From Limnohabitans sp. T6-5 (GTDB lineage: Bacteria; Pseudomonadota; Gammaproteobacteria; Burkholderiales; Burkholderiaceae_C): DNA of 64,000 nt. The translations under genes and the position numbers were made by a program. This document shows, in pieces, positions 8,184 through 15,529 of the stretch (position 1 is its first letter; every line of letters starts with the position of its first letter). The notes beneath the pieces were generated by a model. The model saw nothing but the letters and a program-made list of their open reading frames with translations. It searched no databases and was not told the origin of the DNA. Location: the NCBI RefSeq assembly GCF_003063315.1, contig NZ_NERV01000002.1, positions 1,240,001-1,304,000 of the forward strand. Direction: 5' to 3'.

Positions 8184-9173
8184 TCAAGCCTCGGCAGTGA
8201 AGCCGATGGTCTTGACGATGGGGGCCCACTTGGCGGTGTCCTTGCGGATCAACTCGGACAACTCGGCGGGCGTGCTCGACATGGCTTCCAGGCCGAAAGT
8301 AGCCAGGCCGTCCACCACGTCCTTGGAGGCCAGCGCGACCTTGACCGCCGCGTTCAAGCGCGCCACCACGTCCGGGCTCGCCTTGGCGGGCAGGAAGAAA
8401 GCAAACCACTCGCTGTGCACCATGTCCTTGAGGCCCTGCTCGACGTAGGTGGGCACATTGGGGGCAAAACGGTTGCGCTTGGCGCCCGACGTGGCCAGGA
8501 TGCGGACCTTGCCCGTGGGCAGGTGCTGGGTGATGTCGCCGATCGGGCCGCTGACGGCGGCAATCTGGCCACCCAGCAGATCCAACATGGCGGGCTGCGT
8601 GCCGCGGTAAGCCACGTGCTTGATCTCGACACCCGCATGGCGGCCCAGCAAGGCGCCCACAAAGTGCGGTGTGGAGCCTGCGGCGGGCGAGCCGAAGTTG
8701 GCGAGTGTGGGGTTGGCCTTGGCCCAGACCATGAAGTCATTGATGTTCTTGACGCTGTCGGGCACGGCAGGGCCCACGGCAAAGCCGAAGTCGAACACAC
8801 AAGCGATCGACACGGGGCTCAGGTCGGTGGCCGGGTCGTAGCTGAGCTTTTTGTAGATGTGCGGGTAAATCGTCAGCATCGAGGTGGGCGTTTGCAGCAT
8901 GGTCGCGCCGTCGGCAGGCTGGCTTTTGACGAACTGGATGGCGATCTGGCCGCCCGCGCCGGTCTTGTTTTCGACCACCGCGGCCTTGGCGTAGCTGCCG
9001 GTTATGCGCGTGGCCACGCGGCGGCAGGTGGTGTCCGAGGTGCCGCCAGCGGCAAAGCCGGTGACGATCTTGAAGCTCTCGATCTGGGCCTGGGCCATGA
9101 CCTGCTGGCCCAAGCTGGCCAACAAAGCACCAGCGCTGGTGGATTGAACGAATTGACGACGGGAAATGCTCAT
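8184..9173 (-). CDS. Bug-family (tripartite tricarboxylate transporter) periplasmic substrate-binding protein
   Basis: A 329-residue secreted protein. The N-terminus SRRQFVQ followed by a hydrophobic stretch and AQAQ fits a twin-arginine-like signal peptide of about 28 residues. The mature part has the TctC/Bug signature: IVTGFAAGGTSDTTCRRVA at the start, VENKTGAGGQIA after about 40 residues, and later HVAYRGTQPAMLDLLGGQI. Bug proteins capture small carboxylates for TTT transporters or signalling; no TctA/TctB gene lies nearby, as is common in Burkholderiales. A strong ribosome-binding site (caggag) precedes the ATG at 9173. Confidence 0.92.
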   Translation of the reverse strand: MSISRRQFVQSTSAGALLASLGQQVMAQAQIESFKIVTGFAAGGTSDTTCRRVATRITGSYAKAAVVENKTGAGGQIAIQFVKSQPADGATMLQTPTSMLTIYPHIYKKLSYDPATDLSPVSIACVFDFGFAVGPAVPDSVKNINDFMVWAKANPTLANFGSPAAGSTPHFVGALLGRHAGVEIKHVAYRGTQPAMLDLLGGQIAAVSGPIGDITQHLPTGKVRILATSGAKRNRFAPNVPTYVEQGLKDMVHSEWFAFFLPAKASPDVVARLNAAVKVALASKDVVDGLATFGLEAMSSTPAELSELIRKDTAKWAPIVKTIGFTAEA

Positions 9174-9212
9174 GGAAGTCTCCTGGTTGAAGTTAAAACA
9201 CACGCACAAAAA

Positions 9213-10955
9213 TCAAGATTCATCGCGCAGCCAATGGACTGCGCCGGAATGGGTGACCGCCCCTTGGTGGCTGGGACGAACGGTCAAAGCATACTTCTCC
9301 AGCAAGCCGCCGCGTGGCGGCACTGCGACAGCGGGCAGCTGGGCCAAGCGTTGGGCCACTTCGGCGTCGCTCAGCTGCACGGCAATGCTGCGCGACTCGG
9401 GGCGGGCGTCGATGGTGATCATGTCGCCATCGCGCAGCGCGGCAATCGGCCCTCGGTCTGCCGCTTCGGGGCCGGCATAGCCGATGCACAGACCCCGCGT
9501 TGCGCCAGAAAACCGCCCATCGGTGAGCAACGCCACCTTGTCACCCATGCCCTGCCCGTAGAGCAAAGCAGTGATGCCCAGCATCTCGCGCATGCCCGGG
9601 CTGCCTTTGGGGCCTTCGTTGCGGATCACCAGCACATCGCCCGGCTGGTAGCGCATGGCCTGCACCGCGGCCTGGGCTTGCTCTTCAGATTCAAACACCC
9701 GCGCCGGGCCCCGGTGCACCAAGGTCTTGAGCCCGGCGGTCTTGAGCAAAGCACCGTCGGGGCACAGATTGCCCTTGAGCACGGCGAGACCCCCGTCCAA
9801 AGACAAAGCTTGCTCCACCGAGCGCACCACCTGGCCATCGGGCGCATTGGCCGTGGAGAGTTCCTGCGCCAGCGTGCGGCCGGTGTAGGTCAGCACATCG
9901 CCATGCAGATGGCCCGTGCGCAGCAACTCACGCAGCACCACGCCTGCGCCACCGATGTAAAACATGTCGCGTGCCAGGTATTGGCCACCGGGCCGCAAGT
10001 CGGCAATCAGCGGCGTGCGGGCAAAGACCTCGGCCACATCGTCCAGATGAAAGCGGATGCCCGCCTCGTGGGCGATCGCCGGGATGTGCAAGGCCGCATT
10101 GGTGGAGCCGCCCGTGGCGGAGACCACGGCGCAAGCGTTTTCGAGTGCTTGGCGCGTGACGATGTCGCGCGGCAGGGGCGCGTCGCCCATCACCGCCGCC
10201 ATCAGGTTTTTGGCAGCGCGGCGCAAAAGCGGCGCACGTTCGCTGAAGACCGCAGGCACCATGCTGGAGCCGATGGGCGCCAGGCCCAGCGCCTCAGACA
10301 CCATGCCCATGGTGTTGGCGGTGAATTGGCCAGCGCACGCGCCCGCCGTGGGCAGGCAGGCGCGGCTGATGGCATCCAGCTCGTCTTGCGTGGCGTCTCC
10401 GGCCAACACCTTGCCAATGGTTTCGTAGGTGTCGACCACGTTCAGGTCGCGGCCCCGAACACCAGGAACATCGCCGGGCATTTGCCCTGGCAGGGCTGAG
10501 CCGCCGTGCACAAAAACGCTGGGCACATTGCAGCGCACCATGCCCATCATCAAGCCCGGCAGGTTCTTGTCGCAAGCACCGATGCCAAAGATGCCGTCCC
10601 ACTGGTGGCCGCGCACCGAGGCCTCCACGCTGTCGGCGATCAACTCGCGCGAGATCAGCGAAAAGCGCATGCCCGAATGCGCCATGGTCAGGCCATCCGA
10701 CACCGAGACCACCGGGCACTCGTGGGGCGTGCCGCCCGCGGCATAAATGCCGGTTTTGGCGTGCTGGGCCTGATCGCGCAGGTTGAGGTTGCAGGGGCTC
10801 ATATCGCCGCCCGTGTGGAACACGCCCACATGCGGGCGAGCGATGTCTTCCTCATCCTGTCCCAGCGCATGCAAAAAGCTGCGCGTGGTGGCGCGGATCG
10901 TGCCTTCGTAGATCGTGGCCGAGCGGAATTTGCGGGGCGGTTGGTCGGTGCTCAT
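9213..10955 (-). CDS. IlvD/Edd family dehydratase
   Basis: A 580-residue Fe-S dehydratase of the dihydroxy-acid/sugar-acid dehydratase family. Cluster cysteines are visible in GGDMSPCNLN (about 49-58), GIGACDKNLPGLMMGMVRCN (about 122-141) and PTAGACAGQFTANTMGM (about 193-209). The C-terminal half has GPKGSPGMREM and TDGRFSGATRGLCIGY. Members dehydrate dihydroxy acids, including branched-chain precursors and aldonic acids. Placement after hpaI and beside an aldolase and Bug receptor argues for a catabolic substrate rather than valine synthesis, but this is inference. Confidence 0.88.
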   Translation of the reverse strand: MSTDQPPRKFRSATIYEGTIRATTRSFLHALGQDEEDIARPHVGVFHTGGDMSPCNLNLRDQAQHAKTGIYAAGGTPHECPVVSVSDGLTMAHSGMRFSLISRELIADSVEASVRGHQWDGIFGIGACDKNLPGLMMGMVRCNVPSVFVHGGSALPGQMPGDVPGVRGRDLNVVDTYETIGKVLAGDATQDELDAISRACLPTAGACAGQFTANTMGMVSEALGLAPIGSSMVPAVFSERAPLLRRAAKNLMAAVMGDAPLPRDIVTRQALENACAVVSATGGSTNAALHIPAIAHEAGIRFHLDDVAEVFARTPLIADLRPGGQYLARDMFYIGGAGVVLRELLRTGHLHGDVLTYTGRTLAQELSTANAPDGQVVRSVEQALSLDGGLAVLKGNLCPDGALLKTAGLKTLVHRGPARVFESEEQAQAAVQAMRYQPGDVLVIRNEGPKGSPGMREMLGITALLYGQGMGDKVALLTDGRFSGATRGLCIGYAGPEAADRGPIAALRDGDMITIDARPESRSIAVQLSDAEVAQRLAQLPAVAVPPRGGLLEKYALTVRPSHQGAVTHSGAVHWLRDES

Positions 10956-10962
10956 GTCAGCC

Positions 10963-11775
10963 TCAGTAGGTCTGACCAGGGTTGGCCGCAGGCACGACCA
11001 CTTGCTTGAAATGCGCCGCCAAATCGGCGGTTTGGCGCATCAGGATTTGCGTGTCCAGACCCACTGCCACGAACACCGCACCCAGCTGCAGGTACTGCGC
11101 GGCCAGTTGCCGGTCGGGCGTGAGGATGCCGGGGGCCTTGCCTGCTTTGAGGATGCGGGCAATCGCATCGGCAATCGCCGCCTGCACATCGGGGTGCGCC
11201 GCGTTGCCCACATGGCCCATGCTGGCCGACAGGTCAGCAGGGCCGATGAACACACCATCGACGCCCGGGGTCGCGGCGATCGCGTCGAGGTTCTTCAGCG
11301 CTTCGAGCGACTCGACTTGCACCAGCAAGCACACCTCTTCGTTGGCGCGCTGGAAGTAGTCGGTGTAATGGCCCCAGCGCGAGGCACGGGCGCCTGCCAT
11401 GCCACGCACACCGCCCTGGCCATCGTTTTGCGGGTAGCGCATGGCCTGAACCAGCTGGGCCGCCTGCTCGGGCGTGTCGACCATGGGCACCAGGATGTTC
11501 TGCGCGCCCAGGTCCAAGTACTGCTTGATGAGCGCCGTTTCACCCACGGGCACGCGGCACACCGCATGGCTGTCCGGGTAGGCGGCAAGCGTCTTGAGCT
11601 GGGCGATGATGCTGCTCAGGTTGTTGGGTGAATGTTCGCCGTCGATGACCAGCCAGTCGAAGCCGGCCAGCGCACAAATTTCGGCGCTGTAGTCACTGGC
11701 CAGGCCCATCCACAGGCCGATTTGGGGCTGTTTGTTTTGAAGGGCTTGTTTAAATAAGTTGACAGGGGTGTTCAT
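10963..11775 (-). CDS. hpaI: 4-hydroxy-2-oxoheptanedioate aldolase HpaI
   Basis: A 270-residue HpcH/HpaI class II pyruvate aldolase that splits 4-hydroxy-2-oxoheptane-1,7-dioate into pyruvate and succinic semialdehyde, the last step of homoprotocatechuate breakdown. Motifs are GLWMGLASDYSAEICALAGFDW, the base WLVIDGEHSPN (about 43-53), RVPVGETALIKQYLDLGAQ, the metal-ligand Glu in LLVQVESLEAL and DGVFIGPADLSASMGH with the metal Asp. The ATG at 11775 has a good ribosome-binding site (gagagg). It ends eight bases before the dehydratase gene starts. Confidence 0.95.
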   Translation of the reverse strand: MNTPVNLFKQALQNKQPQIGLWMGLASDYSAEICALAGFDWLVIDGEHSPNNLSSIIAQLKTLAAYPDSHAVCRVPVGETALIKQYLDLGAQNILVPMVDTPEQAAQLVQAMRYPQNDGQGGVRGMAGARASRWGHYTDYFQRANEEVCLLVQVESLEALKNLDAIAATPGVDGVFIGPADLSASMGHVGNAAHPDVQAAIADAIARILKAGKAPGILTPDRQLAAQYLQLGAVFVAVGLDTQILMRQTADLAAHFKQVVVPAANPGQTY

Positions 11776-11818
11776 GGCGAAGTTCCTCTCGTTAAAGGCC
11801 AAACGGCTCACAGGATGG

Positions 11819-11892
11819 TGGGGCCGGGGTGGCGGCTCGGGCGATATGGCAAAGCGAAGCGCCTCTGAGCTCGGGCCGCCACCCCGGCCCCA
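11819..11892. repeat. Perfect 18-bp inverted repeat hairpin
   Basis: Arms 11819-11836 and 11875-11892 are exact reverse complements (18 bp, very GC-rich), and pairing can continue inward about five more base pairs with two G-U pairs. It lies in the 167-bp gap between hpaH and hpaI and has no T run, so it is more like a REP-type or mRNA-stabilising element than an intrinsic terminator. Confidence 0.75.
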
Positions 11893-11942
11893 GCAGCCTC
11901 CCGCTATCGCAAGACGAAGCCACTGCAGACGCATCCAACGGC

Positions 11943-12758
11943 TCAAACAAACCGGAACTCCAACTTGCCCAGCGGCCCGTAGTCGGCGTCAAACACATCG
12001 CCCACCTTGGCGGGCGCGGGTTTGGTGAACGAGCCGGCCAGAACGATTTCGCCTGCCTGCAAGTGCTCGCCCCAGGGCGCGAGTTTGTTGGCCAGCCAGG
12101 CGATGCCCACTGCCGGATGACCTTGAACGCCCGCTGCCAAGCCGGTCTCCTCAACCACGCCGTTTTGGCGCAGCACCGCACCGCACCAGGGCAGGTCGGT
12201 GGTCAGCGGGTCGACCCGCTTGGCACCCAGCACGATGCCCGCATTCGCCGCGTTGTCGCTGATGGTGTCAAACACTTTGCGCATGACCTTGGTGTGGCGG
12301 TCGAACTGTTCGATGCGCGAGTCGATGATCTCGATGGCAGGGGTCACGTATTCGGTGGCGTCCAGCACCTGCTGCACCGTCACGTTCGGACCGCGCAGTT
12401 CTTTTTTGAGGATGAAAGCCAGCTCCACTTCGACACGCGGCGCGATGAAATGCTTGTGCGGGATGTCCAGCACCTGGCCCGGCGTGCAGGTGTACAGCAT
12501 GTCGTCCAGCAGCGTGCCGTAGTCCGGCTCGTCGATCTGACTGGAGACCTGCATGGCGCGGCTGGTCAAACCAATCTTGTGACCGATCATGGTGCGCCCT
12601 TCGGCGAACTTGATCTGCATCCAGGCGCGGTTGATGCGGTAACCATCTTCGATGGTCATGCCCGGGTAGCGCTTGGAAAAGTGCTCGATCTGCACCCGGG
12701 ATTTTTCGGCCTGGTTGAGCTCTTGGGCAAGCTGCTGGATCAATGCGTCGTCAAACAT
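11943..12758 (-). CDS. hpaH: 2-oxo-hept-4-ene-1,7-dioate hydratase HpaH
   Basis: A 271-residue member of the MhpD/HpaH hydratase family, which hydrates 2-oxo-hept-4-ene-1,7-dioate to 4-hydroxy-2-oxoheptanedioate. Motifs are [16 protein letters not shown] (about 31-46), [12 protein letters not shown], the metal-ligand segment [10 protein letters not shown] (about 108-117), a central [11 protein letters not shown] and C-terminal [20 protein letters not shown]. The ATG at 12758 matches family starts ([11 protein letters not shown]). It lies between hpaF and hpaI; a REP-like hairpin lies just upstream. Confidence 0.95.
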   Translation of the reverse strand: MFDDALIQQLAQELNQAEKSRVQIEHFSKRYPGMTIEDGYRINRAWMQIKFAEGRTMIGHKIGLTSRAMQVSSQIDEPDYGTLLDDMLYTCTPGQVLDIPHKHFIAPRVEVELAFILKKELRGPNVTVQQVLDATEYVTPAIEIIDSRIEQFDRHTKVMRKVFDTISDNAANAGIVLGAKRVDPLTTDLPWCGAVLRQNGVVEETGLAAGVQGHPAVGIAWLANKLAPWGEHLQAGEIVLAGSFTKPAPAKVGDVFDADYGPLGKLEFRFV

Positions 12759-12767
12759 GGTGTTCCT

Positions 12768-12840
12768 GTAGGAGCGGCGCCCTCGCCGCGATGGTTTCTG
12801 TGGTGTTGGAGGGGTCATCGCCGCGAGGGCGCGGCTCCCA
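12768..12840. repeat. REP-like GC-rich hairpin
   Basis: Two near-complementary arms (12768-12793 and 12816-12840) of the type gtaggagcg...ccgcgatg and its reverse complement flank a 22-base centre. The sequence style is that of bacterial REP/BIME elements. A related element is at 17015-17094. It fills most of the gap between hpaF and hpaH. Confidence 0.8.
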
Positions 12841-12857
12841 CATCAAGTCAGGGCCAA

Positions 12858-13313
12858 TCAAGTTTTGTTGAACAGCGGATGGATATTGCTGTGCTTGGCG
12901 TCAAACACCTCAGGCCCCACGTCGATCTGCAGCGTGATGCCGATGTGCCGCTGCGCCATGACCGGGGCGAAGAAAGCCTTGGCCACTTCAATCAGGGTCT
13001 GCCCGGCGCGTTGTTGCACAGCCTCGCTGCGGCCCCGGCCCATGCGCACGTTCAGGTAGACAAAGGCGTAGTCGCCCGAACCCCCATGAGGGTTTTGATC
13101 ATGCAGCCCTGCAGCTTTGCCAGCCGCGCCGCCATCGGCCACGGCGTAATGCGGCGCAGGATAAGCCAGCACACGGGTGCCGCCCGTCGGAAAGACCTGC
13201 TTGCCTTCGTCATCTTTGACGGTGAGCATGGCGTCCGCCATCTGGCGGCACAGGGTCGTCATGTTGACTTCAGCGTCGAGCTGGCCGGTGTAGAGGATCA
13301 CGAGGTGGGGCAT
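12858..13313 (-). CDS. hpaF: 5-carboxymethyl-2-hydroxymuconate delta-isomerase HpaF
   Basis: A 151-residue tautomerase-superfamily (CHMI) protein. After removal of Met the N-terminal Pro (PHLVILYTGQL) is the catalytic base that isomerises 5-carboxymethyl-2-hydroxymuconate. C-terminal motifs are YLNVRMGRGRSEA and GITLQIDVGPEVFDAKHSNIH. It is about 25 residues longer than the usual 125, because of a Gly/Ala-rich insertion (about residues 58-80). It lies between an AT-rich orphan gene and the REP-like hairpin. Confidence 0.93.
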   Translation of the reverse strand: MPHLVILYTGQLDAEVNMTTLCRQMADAMLTVKDDEGKQVFPTGGTRVLAYPAPHYAVADGGAAGKAAGLHDQNPHGGSGDYAFVYLNVRMGRGRSEAVQQRAGQTLIEVAKAFFAPVMAQRHIGITLQIDVGPEVFDAKHSNIHPLFNKT

Positions 13314-13326
13314 GGTTTTTTTCCTT

Positions 13327-13821
13327 TTACTTCCAGCTTTTTTTCAAAATTTGAATCAAAGACGAATCCAAAGGCTTGATATTTAGAGTTTGTCCGTTTG
13401 AGCTGATATGCCAGCATTGCCGATCTTGATCTTCAATGTATTGATCAAACTTCAGCGTGGAAGTTGTGTCTGTAAGCTTTATTTGTCTGTGCAAAATATT
13501 GACGTTTTGCCATCGTCGTATGACATGCGCCTGTGCATTTACCAATCTTTCAATTCCCTTAATGTTGTCAACGAGCTTCTTGCATTCGGTGACAATTTTT
13601 TTGCTTGTAAAGGTCAATCCTATTGGCACCAAAACACAAAAGCCTATTGCATAGGTTCCGATCCAGTGATGCGCTTTCAAGACCAGCAGAGCAGTTCCAG
13701 CATAAATCCCTAAGCGCTGCAACTTCATGATTCGCCGCAATTGCTTAACGATTTCTGATACAGCCCAAGCCTTGCTGAAAAAGAGGCATGAATTGGTGAT
13801 TTTTGGTTGTAACGATGACAT
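13327..13821 (-). CDS. Orphan AT-rich membrane protein inside the hpa operon
   Basis: A 164-residue protein of no recognised family. One or two hydrophobic stretches appear around residues 36-70, then a basic, mostly helical soluble part. Base composition is visibly richer in A/T than its neighbours, with many Lys, Ile and Asn codons. It starts 9 bases after the hpaD stop, with an aaggg ribosome-binding site, and ends 13 bases before hpaF, so it is spaced like an operon member. Probably a late insertion into the pathway operon. No function can be offered. Confidence 0.6.
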   Translation of the reverse strand: MSSLQPKITNSCLFFSKAWAVSEIVKQLRRIMKLQRLGIYAGTALLVLKAHHWIGTYAIGFCVLVPIGLTFTSKKIVTECKKLVDNIKGIERLVNAQAHVIRRWQNVNILHRQIKLTDTTSTLKFDQYIEDQDRQCWHISSNGQTLNIKPLDSSLIQILKKSWK

Positions 13822-13830
13822 TGACCACCC

Positions 13831-14757
13831 TTACAGCCGGGTGCTCACAGCTGTGTAACCCATCGCGCTGCTGGCCTGCGCCGCCGGAATGTGCTGGCCT
13901 TTTTGCGGCGTCACTTCAAAAATCGCGTTGAGCTGGCCGGTGCCACTGGCCCCGAAATACGGGGTCACCATGTCCACCGCGCCGTCATAGTCCGTCCAAC
14001 CCAGAGCACCCATCAGCATGGCGGTGTCGTGCATGAAGCCCTCGCCGTGGCCTTTGCTGGCGTATTCGGGCAGCATTTCGCAAAAGGCTTTCCACTCGCG
14101 CTGGTCCCACATGCGCAGCACCTGCTCGTCGAGTTTTTCGAGGAAGGGGCTCCAAATTTTGTGGGCAAACTCGGGCGCGAGGCCGTTTTGCGCAAAACGG
14201 TGGCTCAGGCTGCCACTGGCCAAAAACGCCACCTTGCCGTCGTAATGCTTTTCCACCGCCTCGCGCATGGCCCAACCCAGACGGGCGCTGTCAGCCAAAT
14301 AGTGCGAGGTGCACAGCGCCGAGACCGAGATCACCTTGAAGTGCTGGTCGGCGTTCATGTAACGCAGCGGCACCAGCGTGCCGTATTCGGGCTGCAAAGT
14401 GGTGGCGTCGTGCGCCAGGGTTTCCACCCCGTAATCGTTGGCCACTTGGGCCAGCAAGTGCCCGAGTGCTGGGTTGCCCGGCGACTCGAAGGTCATGTTG
14501 CTGATGAAGTGCGGCAGTTCGTTGCTGGTGTACACACCCTTGAAGTGCGGCCCACAGTTGATGTGGTAACCGGCATTGACCAGCCAGTGCGTGTCAAACA
14601 CCACCAGCGTGTCCACGCCCATGGCGCGGCATCGGCGGCTGATTTCCTTGTGGCCGTCGATGGCGCTTTGGCGCGTGCCAAAACGGGGGCCGGGAATTTC
14701 ACTCAGGTACATGCTGGGCACATGGGTGATTTTGGCGGCGAGGGCGAGTTGTCCCAT
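13831..14757 (-). CDS. hpaD: Homoprotocatechuate (3,4-dihydroxyphenylacetate) 2,3-dioxygenase HpaD
   Basis: A 308-residue class III extradiol (LigB-type) ring-cleavage dioxygenase that opens homoprotocatechuate to 5-carboxymethyl-2-hydroxymuconate semialdehyde using Fe(II). Family segments are ITHVPSMYLSE (metal His near residue 11), VVFDTHWLVNAGYHIN with a second His, and FLASGSLSHRF, where the C-terminal conserved Ser/His region sits. The gene is followed by the AT-rich orphan gene and preceded by vapC (28-bp gap). Confidence 0.93.
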   Translation of the reverse strand: MGQLALAAKITHVPSMYLSEIPGPRFGTRQSAIDGHKEISRRCRAMGVDTLVVFDTHWLVNAGYHINCGPHFKGVYTSNELPHFISNMTFESPGNPALGHLLAQVANDYGVETLAHDATTLQPEYGTLVPLRYMNADQHFKVISVSALCTSHYLADSARLGWAMREAVEKHYDGKVAFLASGSLSHRFAQNGLAPEFAHKIWSPFLEKLDEQVLRMWDQREWKAFCEMLPEYASKGHGEGFMHDTAMLMGALGWTDYDGAVDMVTPYFGASGTGQLNAIFEVTPQKGQHIPAAQASSAMGYTAVSTRL

Positions 14758-14785
14758 GGGGTGTCCTGTTGATGCGTGTGTGGGT

Positions 14786-15181
14786 TCAGGGGCAGATCAG
14801 TTCAATGCCCGGAAAGTAGCTGCGGTAGCGCCCCGCATCGCGGGTGAGCAATTGATAGCCCTCGGCTTGGGCATGTGCGCCGATGAAAAAGTCGGGCAGG
14901 ACGCCGGTTTTGGTGCCGCCGCGTTGGCGGTACTGACGAAAAGCCTGACCGGCCAGCTTTGCTGCAGGTCGGGACAGCTCTGCCAAGCTGATGCCCAGTG
15001 TGTCCAAAAAAGTATCCAGATGCGCAGGCTCTCCAGGGTGCCCAGCCAGCTCGGCATAGACCACCATGTTGGTGCCCAGTTTTCCGGCTTTGGCGCTGCG
15101 CAGTTGTTGCAAAGACCAGGGCATCCAGATCGGGTCGGCCTTGTAGATGTCGAGCAGGACGTTGGTGTCGACCAGGATCAT
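14786..15181 (-). CDS. vapC: PIN-domain toxin of a VapBC-type toxin-antitoxin module
   Basis: A 131-residue PIN domain, the endoribonuclease toxin of type II systems. Acidic catalytic residues are visible in MILVDTNVLLDIYK (Asp5 and Asp11), VVYAELAG (Glu near 38) and LPDFFIGAHA (Asp near 95), followed by LLTRDAGRYRSYFP (Asp near 115), the usual end of the domain. The ATG at 15181 overlaps the antitoxin stop in an ATGA tetranucleotide, the normal coupling in these modules. It sits between hpaE and hpaD on the same strand as the operon. Confidence 0.9.
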   Translation of the reverse strand: MILVDTNVLLDIYKADPIWMPWSLQQLRSAKAGKLGTNMVVYAELAGHPGEPAHLDTFLDTLGISLAELSRPAAKLAGQAFRQYRQRGGTKTGVLPDFFIGAHAQAEGYQLLTRDAGRYRSYFPGIELICP

Positions 15182-15453
15182 GGCTTGTTCCAATCCTCGC
15201 CACGCGTGATGGCCATCCATTCGTCTGTGCTTGGGCCATCCTTGACGATGCCAATGAATTGACGGATCGGGTCATCTGGCGCGAGAAACGACAAGTCGGG
15301 CTCGGGCGTTGTACGCGGATGGGTTGGCGATTTGGCCGCCACCAAATACTCGGCGAGGGCTTCTTGCACGACTTGCGACTTGCTCAGCTTGCGCGCAGCG
15401 CAATACTGGGTCAGTTCACGTTCAACGGTTTCAGGCAGGCGGACAGACAACAT
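15178..15453 (-). CDS. vapB: Ribbon-helix-helix antitoxin of the VapBC-type module
   Basis: A 91-residue protein. Residues 1-42 form a ribbon-helix-helix DNA-binding domain (MLSVRLPETVERELTQY, then KLSKSQVVQEALAEYL). The rest, rich in Pro and acidic residues, should be the flexible tail that wraps and inhibits the PIN toxin. Such antitoxins repress their own promoter; inverted repeats of tgtcataca lie immediately upstream (15465-15529). Coupled to the toxin gene by a 4-base overlap. Confidence 0.88.
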   Translation of the reverse strand: MLSVRLPETVERELTQYCAARKLSKSQVVQEALAEYLVAAKSPTHPRTTPEPDLSFLAPDDPIRQFIGIVKDGPSTDEWMAITRGEDWNKP

Positions 15454-15464
15454 GGCTCACTCCT

Positions 15465-15529
15465 TGTCATACACATTCGAAATGGATGTATGACATCAAG
15501 TATGACAGATGACGGGAAATTGTCATACA
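15465..15529 (-). promoter_or_regulatory. Probable antitoxin operator (repeated tgtcataca half-sites)
   Basis: Four half-sites form two inverted pairs: tgtcataca at 15465-15473 with tgtatgaca at 15487-15495, and gtatgaca at 15500-15507 with tgtcataca at 15521-15529. They lie between the antitoxin start and the hpaE stop, and the last half-site overlaps the hpaE stop codon. Spacing suits cooperative binding of ribbon-helix-helix dimers. Confidence 0.7.

Noticed and set aside
8112..10499. Plus-strand open frame of 795 codons
   Set aside because: It lies opposite the Bug receptor, class II aldolase and IlvD/Edd genes, which have strong family motifs. The frame is Gly/Ala/Arg/His-rich without domain character, a normal shadow of GC-rich genes.
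9213..10955. Assignment of the IlvD/Edd gene as biosynthetic ilvD
   Set aside because: Its context is a catabolic operon with an aldolase and a Bug receptor. Family motifs do not separate biosynthetic from sugar-acid dehydratases by eye, so no symbol was given.
11829..13379. Plus-strand open frame of 516 codons
   Set aside because: Antisense to hpaH and hpaF and the REP-like hairpin; no motif, and its composition is that of a complementary-strand shadow.
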